64,000 nt of DNA from UBA2988 sp965237965 (GCA_965237965.1 CBDEGT010000001.1:186001-250000), one strand, 5' to 3'; numbered from the stretch's first letter, positions 35,110 through 44,672 are shown. Notes: generated from the sequence alone by a model not told the origin. A program made the numbers and translations.

Positions 35110-36878
35110 GCGCGAGGCGCGGCAGCGTGGGGACAGTGGCCCTGGGGCTGGCGGTGGGCTCGGCATTCTTCTTGGTGGCCCTGCCCGTCGCGGCGCAGGT
35201 CCCCGCTGCGGAGAGGGGGGTGATTCGCGAGGCCGGCGTGTTGGAGGCGCGGGGACGGCTGGACGACGCGGAGGCCGCGCTCGAACGGTTCCTCGCCTCG
35301 GAGCCCGGATCGGCCGCGGCGCTGTTCGCGCTCGACCGCGTCCTGCGCGCGCAGGACCGGTGGCTCGACGTACTCCCGGCGCTTGACCGCCTGCTTGCGG
35401 TGGAGCCGGACGCACCCGGTGTGCGCAACCTCAAGTTGCGCGTGCTCGCCGGGGCGGACTCGACCGAGGCGCTCGTACGGGAGACCGAGGCCTGGATCCG
35501 GCTGGCGCCGACGGACACCGACCGCTACCGGGAGGCTGCCTCCTTCTGGGAGCGGGCATTCGGGATCAAGAGCGCGCTCGAGCTTCTCCGCCGGGGTCGC
35601 GAGCGCAACGGTGACGAGGCTGCCCTCGCGGCGGAGATCGGCGATCTGCTGCTGCGCGCCGGACAGCCGGTGTCCGCGGCGGCCGAGTGGGCGCTTGCCG
35701 CGGATGGATCTGCGGAGGGCGCAGATGTCGTGCTCCGGAAGCTCCGAGGGGGTTCGGCTGGAGTCCAGACGGAGGTCGTCGACTCGATCGTGGCGGCGCT
35801 CTCGGTAGGATCCGGTGCGCAGCGGATGGTCGTCGTGCGGCTCGCGCTTCTCAGCGGCCGCAGCGCGGAGGCGCTCGTGCTCGCGCGGAAGAGCGCTCCC
35901 GAGCTGGACACGAGCTCGCGAAGGACCTTCCTCGAGGAGCTCGTTCACCGAGCGGACGACGTCCGCGCCCTCCAGGTGAGCCTCTGGGCCCTCACCGCGT
36001 TGAGAGGCTCGGTGAGCGACGGCACCGAGGCGCGCATCCTGGATCAACGCATCGCCGATCTCGCGCTCGCCGCCGGCGACACGGCTGCCGCGCTCAGCGC
36101 AGGTGAACGGCTCGCACGCGGGTTGCCCCAAGGGTCTGCCGCCCGGAGGCGTCTGCTCGCCGACCGGATCAGGGTCGAGGCGCCGACTGCTGTTCCGGCC
36201 GACCTGCTTGCGCGTCTCACCGAGTTCCGACGTGAGTTCCCTGAGGCGCCCGAGCTGGACGGGCTGTCCGCGACCGTCGCCGTCACGCTCCAGCGGCGGG
36301 GTGAGTCCGCGGCTGCGGAGGAGGCATTGGCGGGCGTGGGCGGTCCGCGGAGCGCGCTGGAGCGGGCGTATCTCCTGCTTGAACGCGGCGAGCTGGGCGG
36401 TGCCCGGGAGGCGTTCATGCTCGCTGTCTCAGGGCTCACGGCGATCAGCGCGACCGAGACGATCCAACTGGCCTCGCTGCTCGGTCGGCTCAGCAGTGCG
36501 GGTGCACGGGTAGTCGCGGATGCGGCGGTTACGGCGCACCACGGAGATGAGCCCGCGGCGGCGCGAGCACTTGAGCGCGCGGTGGCCGGCTTGCCCGCGT
36601 CGGATCGGCCCGCCGTGCTCGCTCAGGCCGCGCGGGTTGCCGACCTCGGTGCGGTGTCGCAGGACGCGGCCCGGATCCGTGGGCTGTTGGTCGAGGGGTA
36701 CCCAGACGCGGTCGAGTCGGGCGAGGCGGCGTTGGCGCTCGCGCGCTGGCACGCCCGCACCCGGGAGGGCGTCCCGACCGCAGTGCGGCTCCTCGAGGAG
36801 CTGATCCTGCGTGACGCGGGAAGCGCAGTTGTACCGGCGGCGCGCCGAGAGCTCGAGCGGTTGCAGGGGGAGACGTGA
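35106..36878 (+). CDS. Secreted TPR-like repeat protein
   Basis: A 590-residue protein with a signal peptide (FFLVALPVAAQVPAA) and a long alpha-helical repeat solenoid rich in Ala, Leu, Arg and Glu. TPR-like helices are seen in EARGRLDDAEAALERFLASE, LLERGELGGAREAFMLAVSG and the repeated pairs in between. No catalytic motif. The GTG start overlaps the previous stop (GTGA) and its own stop overlaps the next start, indicating a tightly coupled four-gene operon from 30.95 to 38.14 kb. Confidence 0.78.
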   Translation: MSARRGSVGTVALGLAVGSAFFLVALPVAAQVPAAERGVIREAGVLEARGRLDDAEAALERFLASEPGSAAALFALDRVLRAQDRWLDVLPALDRLLAVEPDAPGVRNLKLRVLAGADSTEALVRETEAWIRLAPTDTDRYREAASFWERAFGIKSALELLRRGRERNGDEAALAAEIGDLLLRAGQPVSAAAEWALAADGSAEGADVVLRKLRGGSAGVQTEVVDSIVAALSVGSGAQRMVVVRLALLSGRSAEALVLARKSAPELDTSSRRTFLEELVHRADDVRALQVSLWALTALRGSVSDGTEARILDQRIADLALAAGDTAAALSAGERLARGLPQGSAARRRLLADRIRVEAPTAVPADLLARLTEFRREFPEAPELDGLSATVAVTLQRRGESAAAEEALAGVGGPRSALERAYLLLERGELGGAREAFMLAVSGLTAISATETIQLASLLGRLSSAGARVVADAAVTAHHGDEPAAARALERAVAGLPASDRPAVLAQAARVADLGAVSQDAARIRGLLVEGYPDAVESGEAALALARWHARTREGVPTAVRLLEELILRDAGSAVVPAARRELERLQGET

Positions 36879-38137
36879 GCAGTCGAGCCCCCGTCGTGGC
36901 GTTGTGCGTTCTGCTCGCAGGGGCGGCAACCGCGCCCGCGAGCGCCCAGCATCTGCTGCTTCCCATGGATCACGAACAGGTCAACCACCTGAGGGCGTAC
37001 GGGATGACCTTCCGCGGGCTCCAGCAAGGGGCCCAGGGCGAGTGGCTGCTCAACTACCGCGGCGGGTCCTTTCTCCTTCCGGACACCGATGCCCTCCGAC
37101 GCGAGGCGGCGCTCCTCGGAGTCACCGCGTTTCCCATCGGAGCTGCGGACGTGGCCGCCATCCGGGGGGAGATCGCGGGCGCGAACATGGAGGCGGTACC
37201 GCTGGAACGAGCACCCCGGATCGCGGTCTACACCCCACCCAACGCCACGCCGTGGGACGACGCGGTCACCATGGCGCTCGAGTACGCGGGCATTGAGTAC
37301 GAGCGGATCTGGGACCGCGAGGTGATCGAGGGAAGGCTCTCCAACTACGAGTGGCTACACCTGCACCACGAAGATTTCACGGGGCAGTACTCGAAGTTCT
37401 ACATCACGTATGCCGGCGCGTCCTGGTTACAGGAGGAGGTGGCGCGCAACAAGGAGATGGCTGAGGAGCTCGGGTTCGGCTCGGTTCCCGAGCTGAAGAA
37501 GGCGGTAGCCCAGGAAATCCGGGAGTACGTCGAGGGCGGTGGGTTCCTGTTCGCGATGTGCTCGGCCACCGAGACGCTCGAGTTGGCGCTCGCCGCATAC
37601 AACGTGGACATCGCCGTCGCCTACTCCGATGGAACGCCGCCCGACCCCGACGCGTCCGCGCACATGGACTGGGATGCCGCGATGGGGTTCCAGAACGCCC
37701 AGGTGCAGATCGCACAGTCCGTGAACTCCTTCAGCGACATTGACGGTCACCAGGTGAATACGGCGTGGCGTCAAGAATTGGGCGTATACACGCTGTTCGA
37801 CTTTTCCGCCAAGTTCGATCCTGTGCCGGCGATGCTCACGCAGAACCACGAGTCGGTACTTCCCGACTTCTATGGGCTGACCACGTCCTTCCGCGTGGAT
37901 CGAGTCAGGCCGGGGACCGTCGTGCTCGCGCGCGACGGCGAGTTCGCCAAGTACGTGCACGGGACAGTGGGTGCGGGAACGTTCACGTACTTCGGGGGGC
38001 ACGATCCAGAGGATCCCGAGCATCAGATTGGCGACGCGCCCACCGACCTGAACCTGCACCCGCACTCGCCCGGCTATCGCCTGATCCTCAACAACGTCCT
38101 CTTCCCGGCTGCGAAGAAGAAGACGCTGAAGACGTGA
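36875..38137 (+). CDS. Secreted class I amidotransferase-like protein (often mis-named asparagine synthetase B)
   Basis: A 420-residue protein with a signal peptide (VVALCVLLAGAATAPASAQ). The core resembles class-I glutamine-amidotransferase-like folds: RIAVYTPPNATPWDDAVTMA, EYERIWDREVIEG, WLHLHHEDFTGQYSKFYITY, a nucleophile-elbow-like GGGFLFAMCSATETLELAL with candidate Cys, and GTFTYFGGHDPEDPEHQIGD. Related proteins in Gemmatimonadota and Bacteroidota databases carry the label asparagine synthetase B, but no synthetase domain is present. Coupled to the TPR gene upstream, so it probably acts with the DUF4159 and coiled-coil proteins in the envelope. Confidence 0.75.
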   Translation: MSSRAPVVALCVLLAGAATAPASAQHLLLPMDHEQVNHLRAYGMTFRGLQQGAQGEWLLNYRGGSFLLPDTDALRREAALLGVTAFPIGAADVAAIRGEIAGANMEAVPLERAPRIAVYTPPNATPWDDAVTMALEYAGIEYERIWDREVIEGRLSNYEWLHLHHEDFTGQYSKFYITYAGASWLQEEVARNKEMAEELGFGSVPELKKAVAQEIREYVEGGGFLFAMCSATETLELALAAYNVDIAVAYSDGTPPDPDASAHMDWDAAMGFQNAQVQIAQSVNSFSDIDGHQVNTAWRQELGVYTLFDFSAKFDPVPAMLTQNHESVLPDFYGLTTSFRVDRVRPGTVVLARDGEFAKYVHGTVGAGTFTYFGGHDPEDPEHQIGDAPTDLNLHPHSPGYRLILNNVLFPAAKKKTLKT

Positions 38138-38147
38138 GCCCGCGGTC

Positions 38148-40880
38148 GTGACATCCCATCCCCGGGGACGCCGGCCCAGGTCGAACCAGAGGCGCCCCGG
38201 CCCAGGGCGCGCCGATACGGGTTCCGATTCAAGCACGTGGCGCGAGGACGCCCGCCACAGAGCCGGAGCGACCCTGCCCGCGGTCGCGCTGGCAGGGCTG
38301 GACGGTGTGGACGGAGCCGGCCCCGCTGTCCCGATCGGCCTCGCCGCGGACGGTTCTCCCCTCCGGCTCGCTCCCGACGCATCCGCGCGAATCCGTAGCG
38401 AGGTCGAACGCGCGGGCGGCCGCGAGGTCTGCTTCCTCGCTCTGGTGGGTGCGGACCGCACGCTGATCGATCCGCGCCCGGTCGCTCGAGGCAACCACGA
38501 GGCAGTGGTGGCCGCCGCGCGTGACGCGCCCGAGGGAGCGGTCATGATCCACAACCATCCGTCCGGCATCCTCGAGCCCTCGCAGGCAGACCTCGCGATC
38601 GCCGCCCGTGTCTGGGAGGAGGGCCTGGGTACGGCTCTGGTCGACAACGACGCGAGCCGGCTGTACGTAGTGGTCGAGCCCCCGGAACCCAGAGTGATCA
38701 GCCCACTCGAACCGGATGAGCTCGAGGGGCTGATCGGTCCCATGGGCGCGCTCACAGAGCTGCACCCGTTCTATGAGGATCGGCCGGGCCAGCGCCGGAT
38801 GCTCCGCCTCGTAGCGGAGGGGTACAACGTGGGCGGTGTCACGATCGCCGAGGCCGGCACGGGCACGGGCAAGTCGCTGGCATATCTGCTGCCGGCCGCT
38901 GCCTGGGCACTCCTGAACGGGGAACGCACCGTCGTATCGACCGCCACCATCAATCTCCAAGAGCAACTCGTCGGCAAGGACCTCCCCCTCGTTCGGTCGC
39001 TCGTCGGCGACCTGTTCGGCGACGAGCTGACCTGGGCGTTGGTCAAAGGGCGCGGCAACTACATCTCGATCCGCCGCGCGCGACTGGCGGCCGCGGAAGC
39101 GTCCTCTCTGTTCGAGCGCGAGCGCGAGAACGAATTAGAGGCGCTGCTCGACTGGGTAGGGAAGACCGAGGACGGGTCGCTCACCGATCTTTCCAGCCCG
39201 CCTTCGGAGGAGGTGTGGGAGGAGGTCCGGAGCGATCCCGACGTCTGTCTGCGTGCGCAGTGTCCCCATTTCCAACGCTGCTTCTTCCAACGCGCGCGGC
39301 GACGCGCTGCGTCCGCCGATCTGCTGGTCGTCAACCACCACCTCTTGTTCACCGATCTTGCGGTTCGTCGAGCCACGCAGAACTGGTCACAGGCCGCCGT
39401 GCTACCTCCGTACCGGCGATTGGTTCTCGACGAGGCGCACAACGTAGAGGACGCAGCAACGTCACACCTCGGAGTGGAGATCACCCGGAGAGGGCTGCTC
39501 CGCACCCTGTCGCGGCTCGAGCGGAACGGACACGGCGTGCTCCCGGCTCTGGCCGCCGAGCTCGCCGGCGTGGACGAGGAGCGCACGCTGAGGTCTCGCA
39601 TCGCCGAGCGGACAATGCCCGCCCTGGAGGACGCGCAGCGCGCTGCGGTCCGCCTCATGGACATGCTGCGTGACCGGGTCAGGCTGACCGAGGCCGAACC
39701 CACGCGGCTGGGCGCCTCGGGTGTCGGCGAGCCTGCCGCCGATCCGGACGTCGCGGATGCCCTCGAGGGCGTCACCGCGGAGTTCAGCCGTCTCTCGCGC
39801 GAGCTCCAGGAAGTGCGCGAACGCATCGAACTGGACGAGGCGCGCGCCCAGCGCCTGGAGGGGCGGCTGCTGGACCTGAAAAGCGTCGAGCGCCGCATGG
39901 CGGCGGCAGCCCACGCCCTCCGGCTGGTCCTCGCGCCCGGTCCCGAGGATGAATCCGCTTGGGTGAGGTGGATGGAGACACGCGGAACAGGACGCCGCAA
40001 AACCCTGGTCCTCGCGGCGGCCCCGATCGACCTCGGTGCGGTGCTACGCGACGCGCTGTTCGGCCGGCACGATACGGTCACCCTCGCGTCGGCAACCTTG
40101 TCCACGCGTGGTCGGTTCGACTTCCTGCGCGGGCGCCTCGGGATCGACACCGGGGGGATCGAGCTCATGGAGCGCGCTCTTCCCGTGGTCGAGGAGGTGA
40201 TCCCCTCGCCGTTCGACTTCCCCGGCCGGACGCTGCTCGTGGTACCGACCGACCTGCCCGACGCGGGCGAGGCAGAGGCATTCGAACCCCTCCAGGAGGC
40301 CACCGCCAGGGTCGTCCAGGATGCGGCCCGCTTGAGCAGCGGCGGTCTGTTCGTGCTCTTCACGTCGCACCGCGCGTTGCGCCGCGTGGCAGAGCTTCTG
40401 CGCGGGCGGGGGGTGGATGGCCGTTGGCCCCTGTTCGTGCACGGGGAGGATGACCGCAACCGGCTGCTTGCCCGGTTCGTCGAGTCGGGCTCCGGGGTGC
40501 TACTCGGCACGACCTCCTTCTGGGAAGGTGTAGACGTACCCGGAGAGCCGCTGCGCGGACTGGTGATCCAGAAGCTGCCCTTCCGGGTCCCTACCGAGCC
40601 GATCGTCGCGGCGCGACTCGAGACCATCGAGGAACGCGGCGGCGACCCGTTCCACGACTATCAGCTTCCGCTCGCGGCGCTTCGGCTCAAGCAGGGGTTC
40701 GGTCGCCTGATCCGCTCCCGGGCCGATCGAGGCGCGGTGCTCCTGTTGGACGACCGCATCGTCCGCCGCCGCTACGGGCGCTATCTGCTCGAGTCCCTGC
40801 CGGCCGCTCCGCTGGTCGCCGGACCTTGGGACGAGATCTCGCGAACGGTCGCGGCGTTCTACGAACGGCAGCCTCAGTGA
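38148..40880 (+). CDS. JAMM (RadC-like) domain fused to DinG/XPD-type helicase
   Basis: A 910-residue fusion. Residues ~90-190 form a JAB/MPN domain: REVCFLALV, then the JAMM-type HNHPSG and Ser/Asp in EPSQAD. The rest is a DinG-like superfamily 2 helicase: Walker A GTGTGKSLAYLLPA, DEAH box LVLDEAHNVED, ATLSTRGRFDFL, GTTSFWEGVDVPGEPL and QGFGRLIRS. The Fe-S domain shows CLRAQCPHFQRC (spacing x4, x5), but the expected first cysteine after KGRGNY is Ser (YIS). Likely a DNA-repair or R-loop helicase. GTG start at 38148; an internal start is possible. Confidence 0.88.
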   Translation: MTSHPRGRRPRSNQRRPGPGRADTGSDSSTWREDARHRAGATLPAVALAGLDGVDGAGPAVPIGLAADGSPLRLAPDASARIRSEVERAGGREVCFLALVGADRTLIDPRPVARGNHEAVVAAARDAPEGAVMIHNHPSGILEPSQADLAIAARVWEEGLGTALVDNDASRLYVVVEPPEPRVISPLEPDELEGLIGPMGALTELHPFYEDRPGQRRMLRLVAEGYNVGGVTIAEAGTGTGKSLAYLLPAAAWALLNGERTVVSTATINLQEQLVGKDLPLVRSLVGDLFGDELTWALVKGRGNYISIRRARLAAAEASSLFERERENELEALLDWVGKTEDGSLTDLSSPPSEEVWEEVRSDPDVCLRAQCPHFQRCFFQRARRRAASADLLVVNHHLLFTDLAVRRATQNWSQAAVLPPYRRLVLDEAHNVEDAATSHLGVEITRRGLLRTLSRLERNGHGVLPALAAELAGVDEERTLRSRIAERTMPALEDAQRAAVRLMDMLRDRVRLTEAEPTRLGASGVGEPAADPDVADALEGVTAEFSRLSRELQEVRERIELDEARAQRLEGRLLDLKSVERRMAAAAHALRLVLAPGPEDESAWVRWMETRGTGRRKTLVLAAAPIDLGAVLRDALFGRHDTVTLASATLSTRGRFDFLRGRLGIDTGGIELMERALPVVEEVIPSPFDFPGRTLLVVPTDLPDAGEAEAFEPLQEATARVVQDAARLSSGGLFVLFTSHRALRRVAELLRGRGVDGRWPLFVHGEDDRNRLLARFVESGSGVLLGTTSFWEGVDVPGEPLRGLVIQKLPFRVPTEPIVAARLETIEERGGDPFHDYQLPLAALRLKQGFGRLIRSRADRGAVLLLDDRIVRRRYGRYLLESLPAAPLVAGPWDEISRTVAAFYERQPQ

Positions 40881-41017
40881 CCGGGCTGTCCCCGGCCCGC
40901 AGCACGCGCCACGGTTGCCTGGTCCCGGCCCCGGCTTACATTCGGGCCGCTTACGGCTATCCCTTATGCTCGATGTGCTCGATATCCTCGATCCTCGCAA
41001 GGCGCGTCTAATCTGAC

Positions 41018-41218
41018 ATGGAACGCATCTTCGGTTTCCTCGTCGGCATGCTTTGGATCGTGTTCGCGGTGGTGGCGTTCAGAAACTCGGCTGCCGGTTG
41101 GAGCGCCGACGCCAGCGACCTCGGATTCTGGTGGGGTGTCGTCGGCGTATTCCTGGCGATCGCGGCCGGTGGTGCGCTCGTCGGCACTTGGCTGCACACC
41201 CGACCGCACCACGATTGA
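41018..41218 (+). CDS. Small two-TM membrane protein
   Basis: 66 residues with two predicted membrane helices (IFGFLVGMLWIVFAVVAF and FWWGVVGVFLAIAAGGALVG) separated by a polar loop (RNSAAGWSADASDLG) and ending HTRPHHD. No family recognised. Its stop overlaps the TTG start of the FAH-family gene (TTGA), supporting that it is translated and co-expressed. Confidence 0.65.
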   Translation: MERIFGFLVGMLWIVFAVVAFRNSAAGWSADASDLGFWWGVVGVFLAIAAGGALVGTWLHTRPHHD

Positions 41219-41874
41219 CGCCGCAGGAGGAGCGGCCCTCCAAGATCCTTTGCGTTGGCCGCAACTACGCCGCGCACGCCGCCGAGCTCGGTAGCGACGT
41301 ACCCAAAGAGCCTCTCATCTTCCTCAAGATTCCGTCCTCGGTGATCGGAGACGGAGACCCGATCGTAATCCCTCCCTGGGCGGGCCGGATCGAGCACGAG
41401 GGCGAGATTGCGGTGGTAATCGGACGTCGCGCGAGGAACGTGTCCCCCGGCGACGCCTGGGCGCACGTCGCCGGGATCATGCCCCTCAACGACGTGACCG
41501 CCCGCGAGCTCCAGAGGAGGGACGGACAGTGGGCTCGGGCAAAGGGGTTCGACACGTTCTGCCCGGTGGGAGACCCGGTGCCACCCAAGGGCCGCGACCC
41601 GAGCAGTCTCGAAGTGATCACGCGCGTCAACGGCGAGGTGCGCCAGCATGGGTTCGCCTCGGACATGGCGTTTCCGATCGCCTACCTGATCTCCTGGTGC
41701 TCGACCTTCGCGACGCTGGAAGAGGGCGACGTGCTGACTACGGGGACGCCCGAGGGTGTCGGTCCTCTGATTCCGGGGGACGTGGTCGAGGTCGAGATCC
41801 CGGGCGTGGGGATGGTGCGCAATCCGGTTGTCGGCGGAACCGACGCCGGTCCCGAGCCGCGCTCGGGCGCGTAG
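41215..41874 (+). CDS. Fumarylacetoacetate hydrolase family protein
   Basis: A 219-residue single-domain FAH-family enzyme (acylpyruvase / oxaloacetate decarboxylase / hydratase class). Metal-site pattern: ILCVGRNYAAHAAELG, IEHEGEIAVVIGR with two Glu ligands, the catalytic KGFDTFCPVG, and the C-terminal TTGTPEGVGPLIPGDVVEVEI. Such proteins cleave C-C bonds in acylpyruvates using Mg or Mn; the exact substrate is not predictable. TTG start overlapping the upstream stop. Confidence 0.9.
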   Translation: MTPQEERPSKILCVGRNYAAHAAELGSDVPKEPLIFLKIPSSVIGDGDPIVIPPWAGRIEHEGEIAVVIGRRARNVSPGDAWAHVAGIMPLNDVTARELQRRDGQWARAKGFDTFCPVGDPVPPKGRDPSSLEVITRVNGEVRQHGFASDMAFPIAYLISWCSTFATLEEGDVLTTGTPEGVGPLIPGDVVEVEIPGVGMVRNPVVGGTDAGPEPRSGA

Positions 41875-41938
41875 TGGGGGAAGCGCGCACCGACCAGATG
41901 GACAGGAACGGCCCTTCAGGGGCGGGTTAGAAGAAACG

Positions 41939-42847
41939 ATGGTAATCCCCACCTCGCGCCCCGCCCCGCGTCCTCCTCTGCGCCCCGGTGTTCCTTTCAC
42001 GGAGCGCATCCGCACTCGCGACGTGGGCTCCCTCTCCCTGGCGATCGGCCTTTCGGCCCTCTTCCATGTTGTGGTGCTGCTGCTTCTCCTTCCAACTCTC
42101 AGCACGCCGGGTCGGCTGCCGGTGAACGCCCCCCAGTGGCTGGCCGCGCTCACCCGACCGATCGCTGGCCAGAGACTGATCGTGCTCGAACCTCCGGTGC
42201 CTCCCGATGCGCCTGCCTCCTCGCAACGGGTGGTGAGCGTTCCGGACCTTCCGAGCGTGGTCCGAGCGGAGCCGGACCTTCCTCCCCCCGCTCCGGTCGA
42301 GGCCCCACCGATGGTCGGGGTTACGGAGCCACCGGAAGGTGCGCTGCCGGGTCCGGCGGAAGCTCCCGGGACCGATCGTGGGACGGTGGCGCCCCAGCCC
42401 CGCACGGCCGCGGAGCGGCTCCGCCCCGGTGAGAAGGATCCCCGGCTCTGGTTCCTTCTTCCCGACGAGATCGTCGGCCTCTCACCCGAGCAGCGCGCCC
42501 AGCTCGAGCTCGATTTGGCAATCGGACTGCTCGGGGACTCGATGGCTGCCATGGCCGACGCCTCACGTCGCGCCACGGACTGGACCTACACGGACGCGCA
42601 GGGCCGGCGCTGGGGGTTCTCCCCGGGCCAGCTCCACCTCGGTGACATCACCATCCCACTCCCGTTCGGATTCTCGGCTCCTCCCAACAGCCTCGCCGCT
42701 CGGCGCGGGCGTGAGGACGCCGAGATCGGATTCCAGGCCGGGCGGCAGGAGGCATCCCAGGTCCTCCGCGACCGGGCGGCAGAGATCCGGCGGCGCAGGG
42801 ACGCCGAGCGCGCCCGCGGTGATACCACGTCGGCGGGAGAGCGCTGA
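41939..42847 (+). CDS. TonB-like membrane-anchored, proline-rich protein
   Basis: A 302-residue protein. A single N-terminal TM anchor (ALFHVVVLLLLLPTL) follows a positively charged, Pro-rich cytoplasmic segment, and a Pro/Ala/Val-rich linker lies at about residues 85-165 (PPVPPDAPASSQRVV ...). The C-terminal domain (FLLPDEIVGLSPEQRAQLEL ... FSPGQLHLGDITIPLPFGF) ends in a basic/acidic helix. The anchor plus proline linker resembles TonB-family spacers, but the C-terminal TonB fold is not evident, so the call is structural only. Confidence 0.65.
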   Translation: MVIPTSRPAPRPPLRPGVPFTERIRTRDVGSLSLAIGLSALFHVVVLLLLLPTLSTPGRLPVNAPQWLAALTRPIAGQRLIVLEPPVPPDAPASSQRVVSVPDLPSVVRAEPDLPPPAPVEAPPMVGVTEPPEGALPGPAEAPGTDRGTVAPQPRTAAERLRPGEKDPRLWFLLPDEIVGLSPEQRAQLELDLAIGLLGDSMAAMADASRRATDWTYTDAQGRRWGFSPGQLHLGDITIPLPFGFSAPPNSLAARRGREDAEIGFQAGRQEASQVLRDRAAEIRRRRDAERARGDTTSAGER

Positions 42848-42921
42848 CCGGCGAGCGCGGGCCTCCCGGAGGAATCGCTTTCTCAGCCCGAAACAACGGT
42901 ATACGTGGGCCTTGGCGTATT

Positions 42922-43200
42922 TCAGCCATCTTCGGGGGGCTCGGCGCTGGGGGCGGTCAGAATCCCGGCCAATGACAGTCGGTTGAGCGACTGATCGAGG
43001 TCGCCGGGTAGTAGGTGGGCGTAGTGGTCCCGGACCGTCTCCTCGGTGTCCCCCAGGATCAGCGCGACCTTCATCAACTGGACGTCTTCCTGGGTCAGCC
43101 AGGACGCCAGCGTGTGCCGGAGCGCGTGAGCCGTGACCCCTTCGTGATCCGGTCCACCGGGCCCTGGTCACGGAGCAGCCGAGGTGATCGCCCACCTCGC
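42922..43200 (-). pseudogene. Tyrosine recombinase (phage-type integrase), C-terminal remnant
   Basis: No start codon; only the catalytic C-terminus survives. The minus strand encodes VTAHALRHTLASWL (box II HxLRHT), QEDVQLMKVALILGDTEETV and the nucleophile region VRDHYAHLLPGDL, ending in PSAEPPEDG and a stop at 42922. Just upstream, a second frame reads LLRDQGPVDRITKG, which joins naturally to VTAHALRHT if one G of a GGGG run (near 43138) is removed. The N-terminal half is gone, apparently replaced by the adjacent IS481 element. It marks the left edge of the accessory island. Confidence 0.82.
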
Positions 43201-43249
43201 CGGACGCGAGAGGGCGCTCGAGCCCTTCGGCACCGACCCCATCACTGCC

Positions 43250-44276
43250 CGCACGCCGTAGCGGATCCGATCGTGGAACACATCGTTGATCTGCGTCAAC
43301 GCTACCGATGGGGATCACGCAAGATCCGCAAACTCACAGCCGAAAAGTTCGGCTCGGCACCAGCTCGCAGGACGATCGATCGTATTTTCGAGCGTCACGA
43401 TCTGATCACGAAGAAGCGTAGGCGTTCCGGCAAACCGGGTCACCCAGGGAAGCCGCTCACCCCCATGGACGAGCCCAACGCGGTCTGGACGGTCGACTTC
43501 AAAGGCCAGTTCAAGATGCTCAACGGCCGCTACTGCTATCCCCTCACCATCCAGGACGGCTTCAGCCGATTCCTGCTCGAGTGCAGAGGGCTGTATTCCA
43601 CGTCGATCGAGCTCGCCAAGCCTGTCTTCATCAAGGTTTTCCGCGAGTTCGGCCTACCCGCCGTCATCCGCTCCGACAACGGGACACCCTTCGCTTCCAT
43701 CGGCCTCGCTCGCCTCACACGCCTCAGCGCCTGGTGGATCCGTCTCGGCATCCGTCCTGAGACCATCGAGCCTGGAAAGCCACAGCAGAACGGCCGGCAC
43801 GAACGCATGCACAGAACTCTCAAGCGCGAAGCCACTCGGCCGCCCAAGGCCAACCTCCGCGCCCAGCAACGCCACTTCAACGACTTCCGCCGCACCTTCA
43901 ACCACATCCGCCCCCACGAGGCGCTCCACGATGCCACGCCCGACTCAGCCTACCGATCGGCTCTTAGAGCTTACCCCGAGACCCTCCCTCCTCTCGAGTA
44001 CCCCGAACACTTCGAGGTCCGTAAAGTCTCTACAAATGGAGGCATCCGATGGCACTCGCGTTGGATCAACATCAGCTCGGCCCTGGGCAACGAGTTCGTC
44101 GGCCTCGAACCCATCGGTCCCGCGCTGTGGCAGGTCTACTTCGGACCCACTACCCTCGGGTGGTTTGACGAAGAACTCTTCGTCATTTTCGACACCCACG
44201 GCAACACAGGACGTAACCCAATCTGTTAACCATCAGTGGCACCATTGTGTTAACCATCAGGTGCGCTGTTCACGCG
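43250..44276 (+). mobile_element. IS481-family insertion sequence, 5'-truncated, with DDE transposase
   Basis: The transposase frame runs to 44229 and retains the integrase-catalytic (rve) domain: HAVADPIVEHIVDLRQRY, WTVDFKG (first Asp), VIRSDNGTPFASIGLARLTR (second Asp) and QQNGRHERMHRTLKRE (Glu), then a C-terminal beta domain. The N-terminal helix-turn-helix part expected before residue ~70 is absent or scrambled, so the copy is probably not autonomous. The right end appears to be near 44276, where GGTGCGCTGTTCAC would be the terminal inverted repeat (GTGAACAGCGCACC in reverse); no matching left end was found. Confidence 0.8.
44224..44260. repeat. Direct repeats TGTTAACCATCAG inside the IS481 right end
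   Basis: TGTTAACCATCAG occurs at 44224-44236 and again at 44248-44260, a 24-base period, between the transposase stop and the putative right terminus. Such subterminal repeats could be transposase-binding sites. Confidence 0.6.
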
Positions 44277-44327
44277 GTATGGACTACTCACTCCACGCCC
44301 GCGGCCGCCGGCATTCGGCGTGCTCCT

Positions 44328-44672
44328 CTATCGGGGCAGACCCTCTTCGACGTACGAGTCCACGATGGACTGGAGGTGACCCGAAATCTCATCGAGTCGT
44401 CTCTGGAGTTTGCGGTCCTCTGTGTGATTGGCTTCGAAGCAGACGAAACCAATCAGCTCTTCCAGGTCGTCGAGAGTCAGCCGTACCGAGACCTCCGCAG
44501 CACCCATAGTCCCGTCGTCGAGGAGGCGAAGCAACTCAGGCTCCACTAAAGTGTGCTCATCGATCAAGTCTCGCTGTGCAACGCTGACTTTCACCGGCAC
44601 GCGCTCGCCGACTCGGATCGGTATTCGCTTCTCTCCGCCAATTCTCGGCAAGCCGCTTCGATACACGATCAC
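44328..44672 (-). CDS. Hypothetical protein paired with a LexA-like winged-helix gene
   Basis: A 114-residue protein of unknown family. The first half is beta-like (EKRIPIRVGERVPVKVSVAQ), the second helical and acidic (RLTLDDLEELIGFVCFEANH ... LQRRLDEISGHLQSIVDSYV). The GTG start overlaps the stop of the upstream winged-helix gene by four bases, so the two form a coupled unit. Size and pairing with a small regulator resemble toxin-antitoxin or defence accessory units, but no toxin motif is recognised. Confidence 0.6.
   Translation of the reverse strand: MIVYRSGLPRIGGEKRIPIRVGERVPVKVSVAQRDLIDEHTLVEPELLRLLDDGTMGAAEVSVRLTLDDLEELIGFVCFEANHTEDRKLQRRLDEISGHLQSIVDSYVEEGLPR

Noticed and set aside
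39059..40627. Long minus-strand open frame over the DinG-like helicase
   Set aside because: Antisense shadow, Ser/Arg-rich, no motif; the plus-strand helicase motifs are unambiguous.
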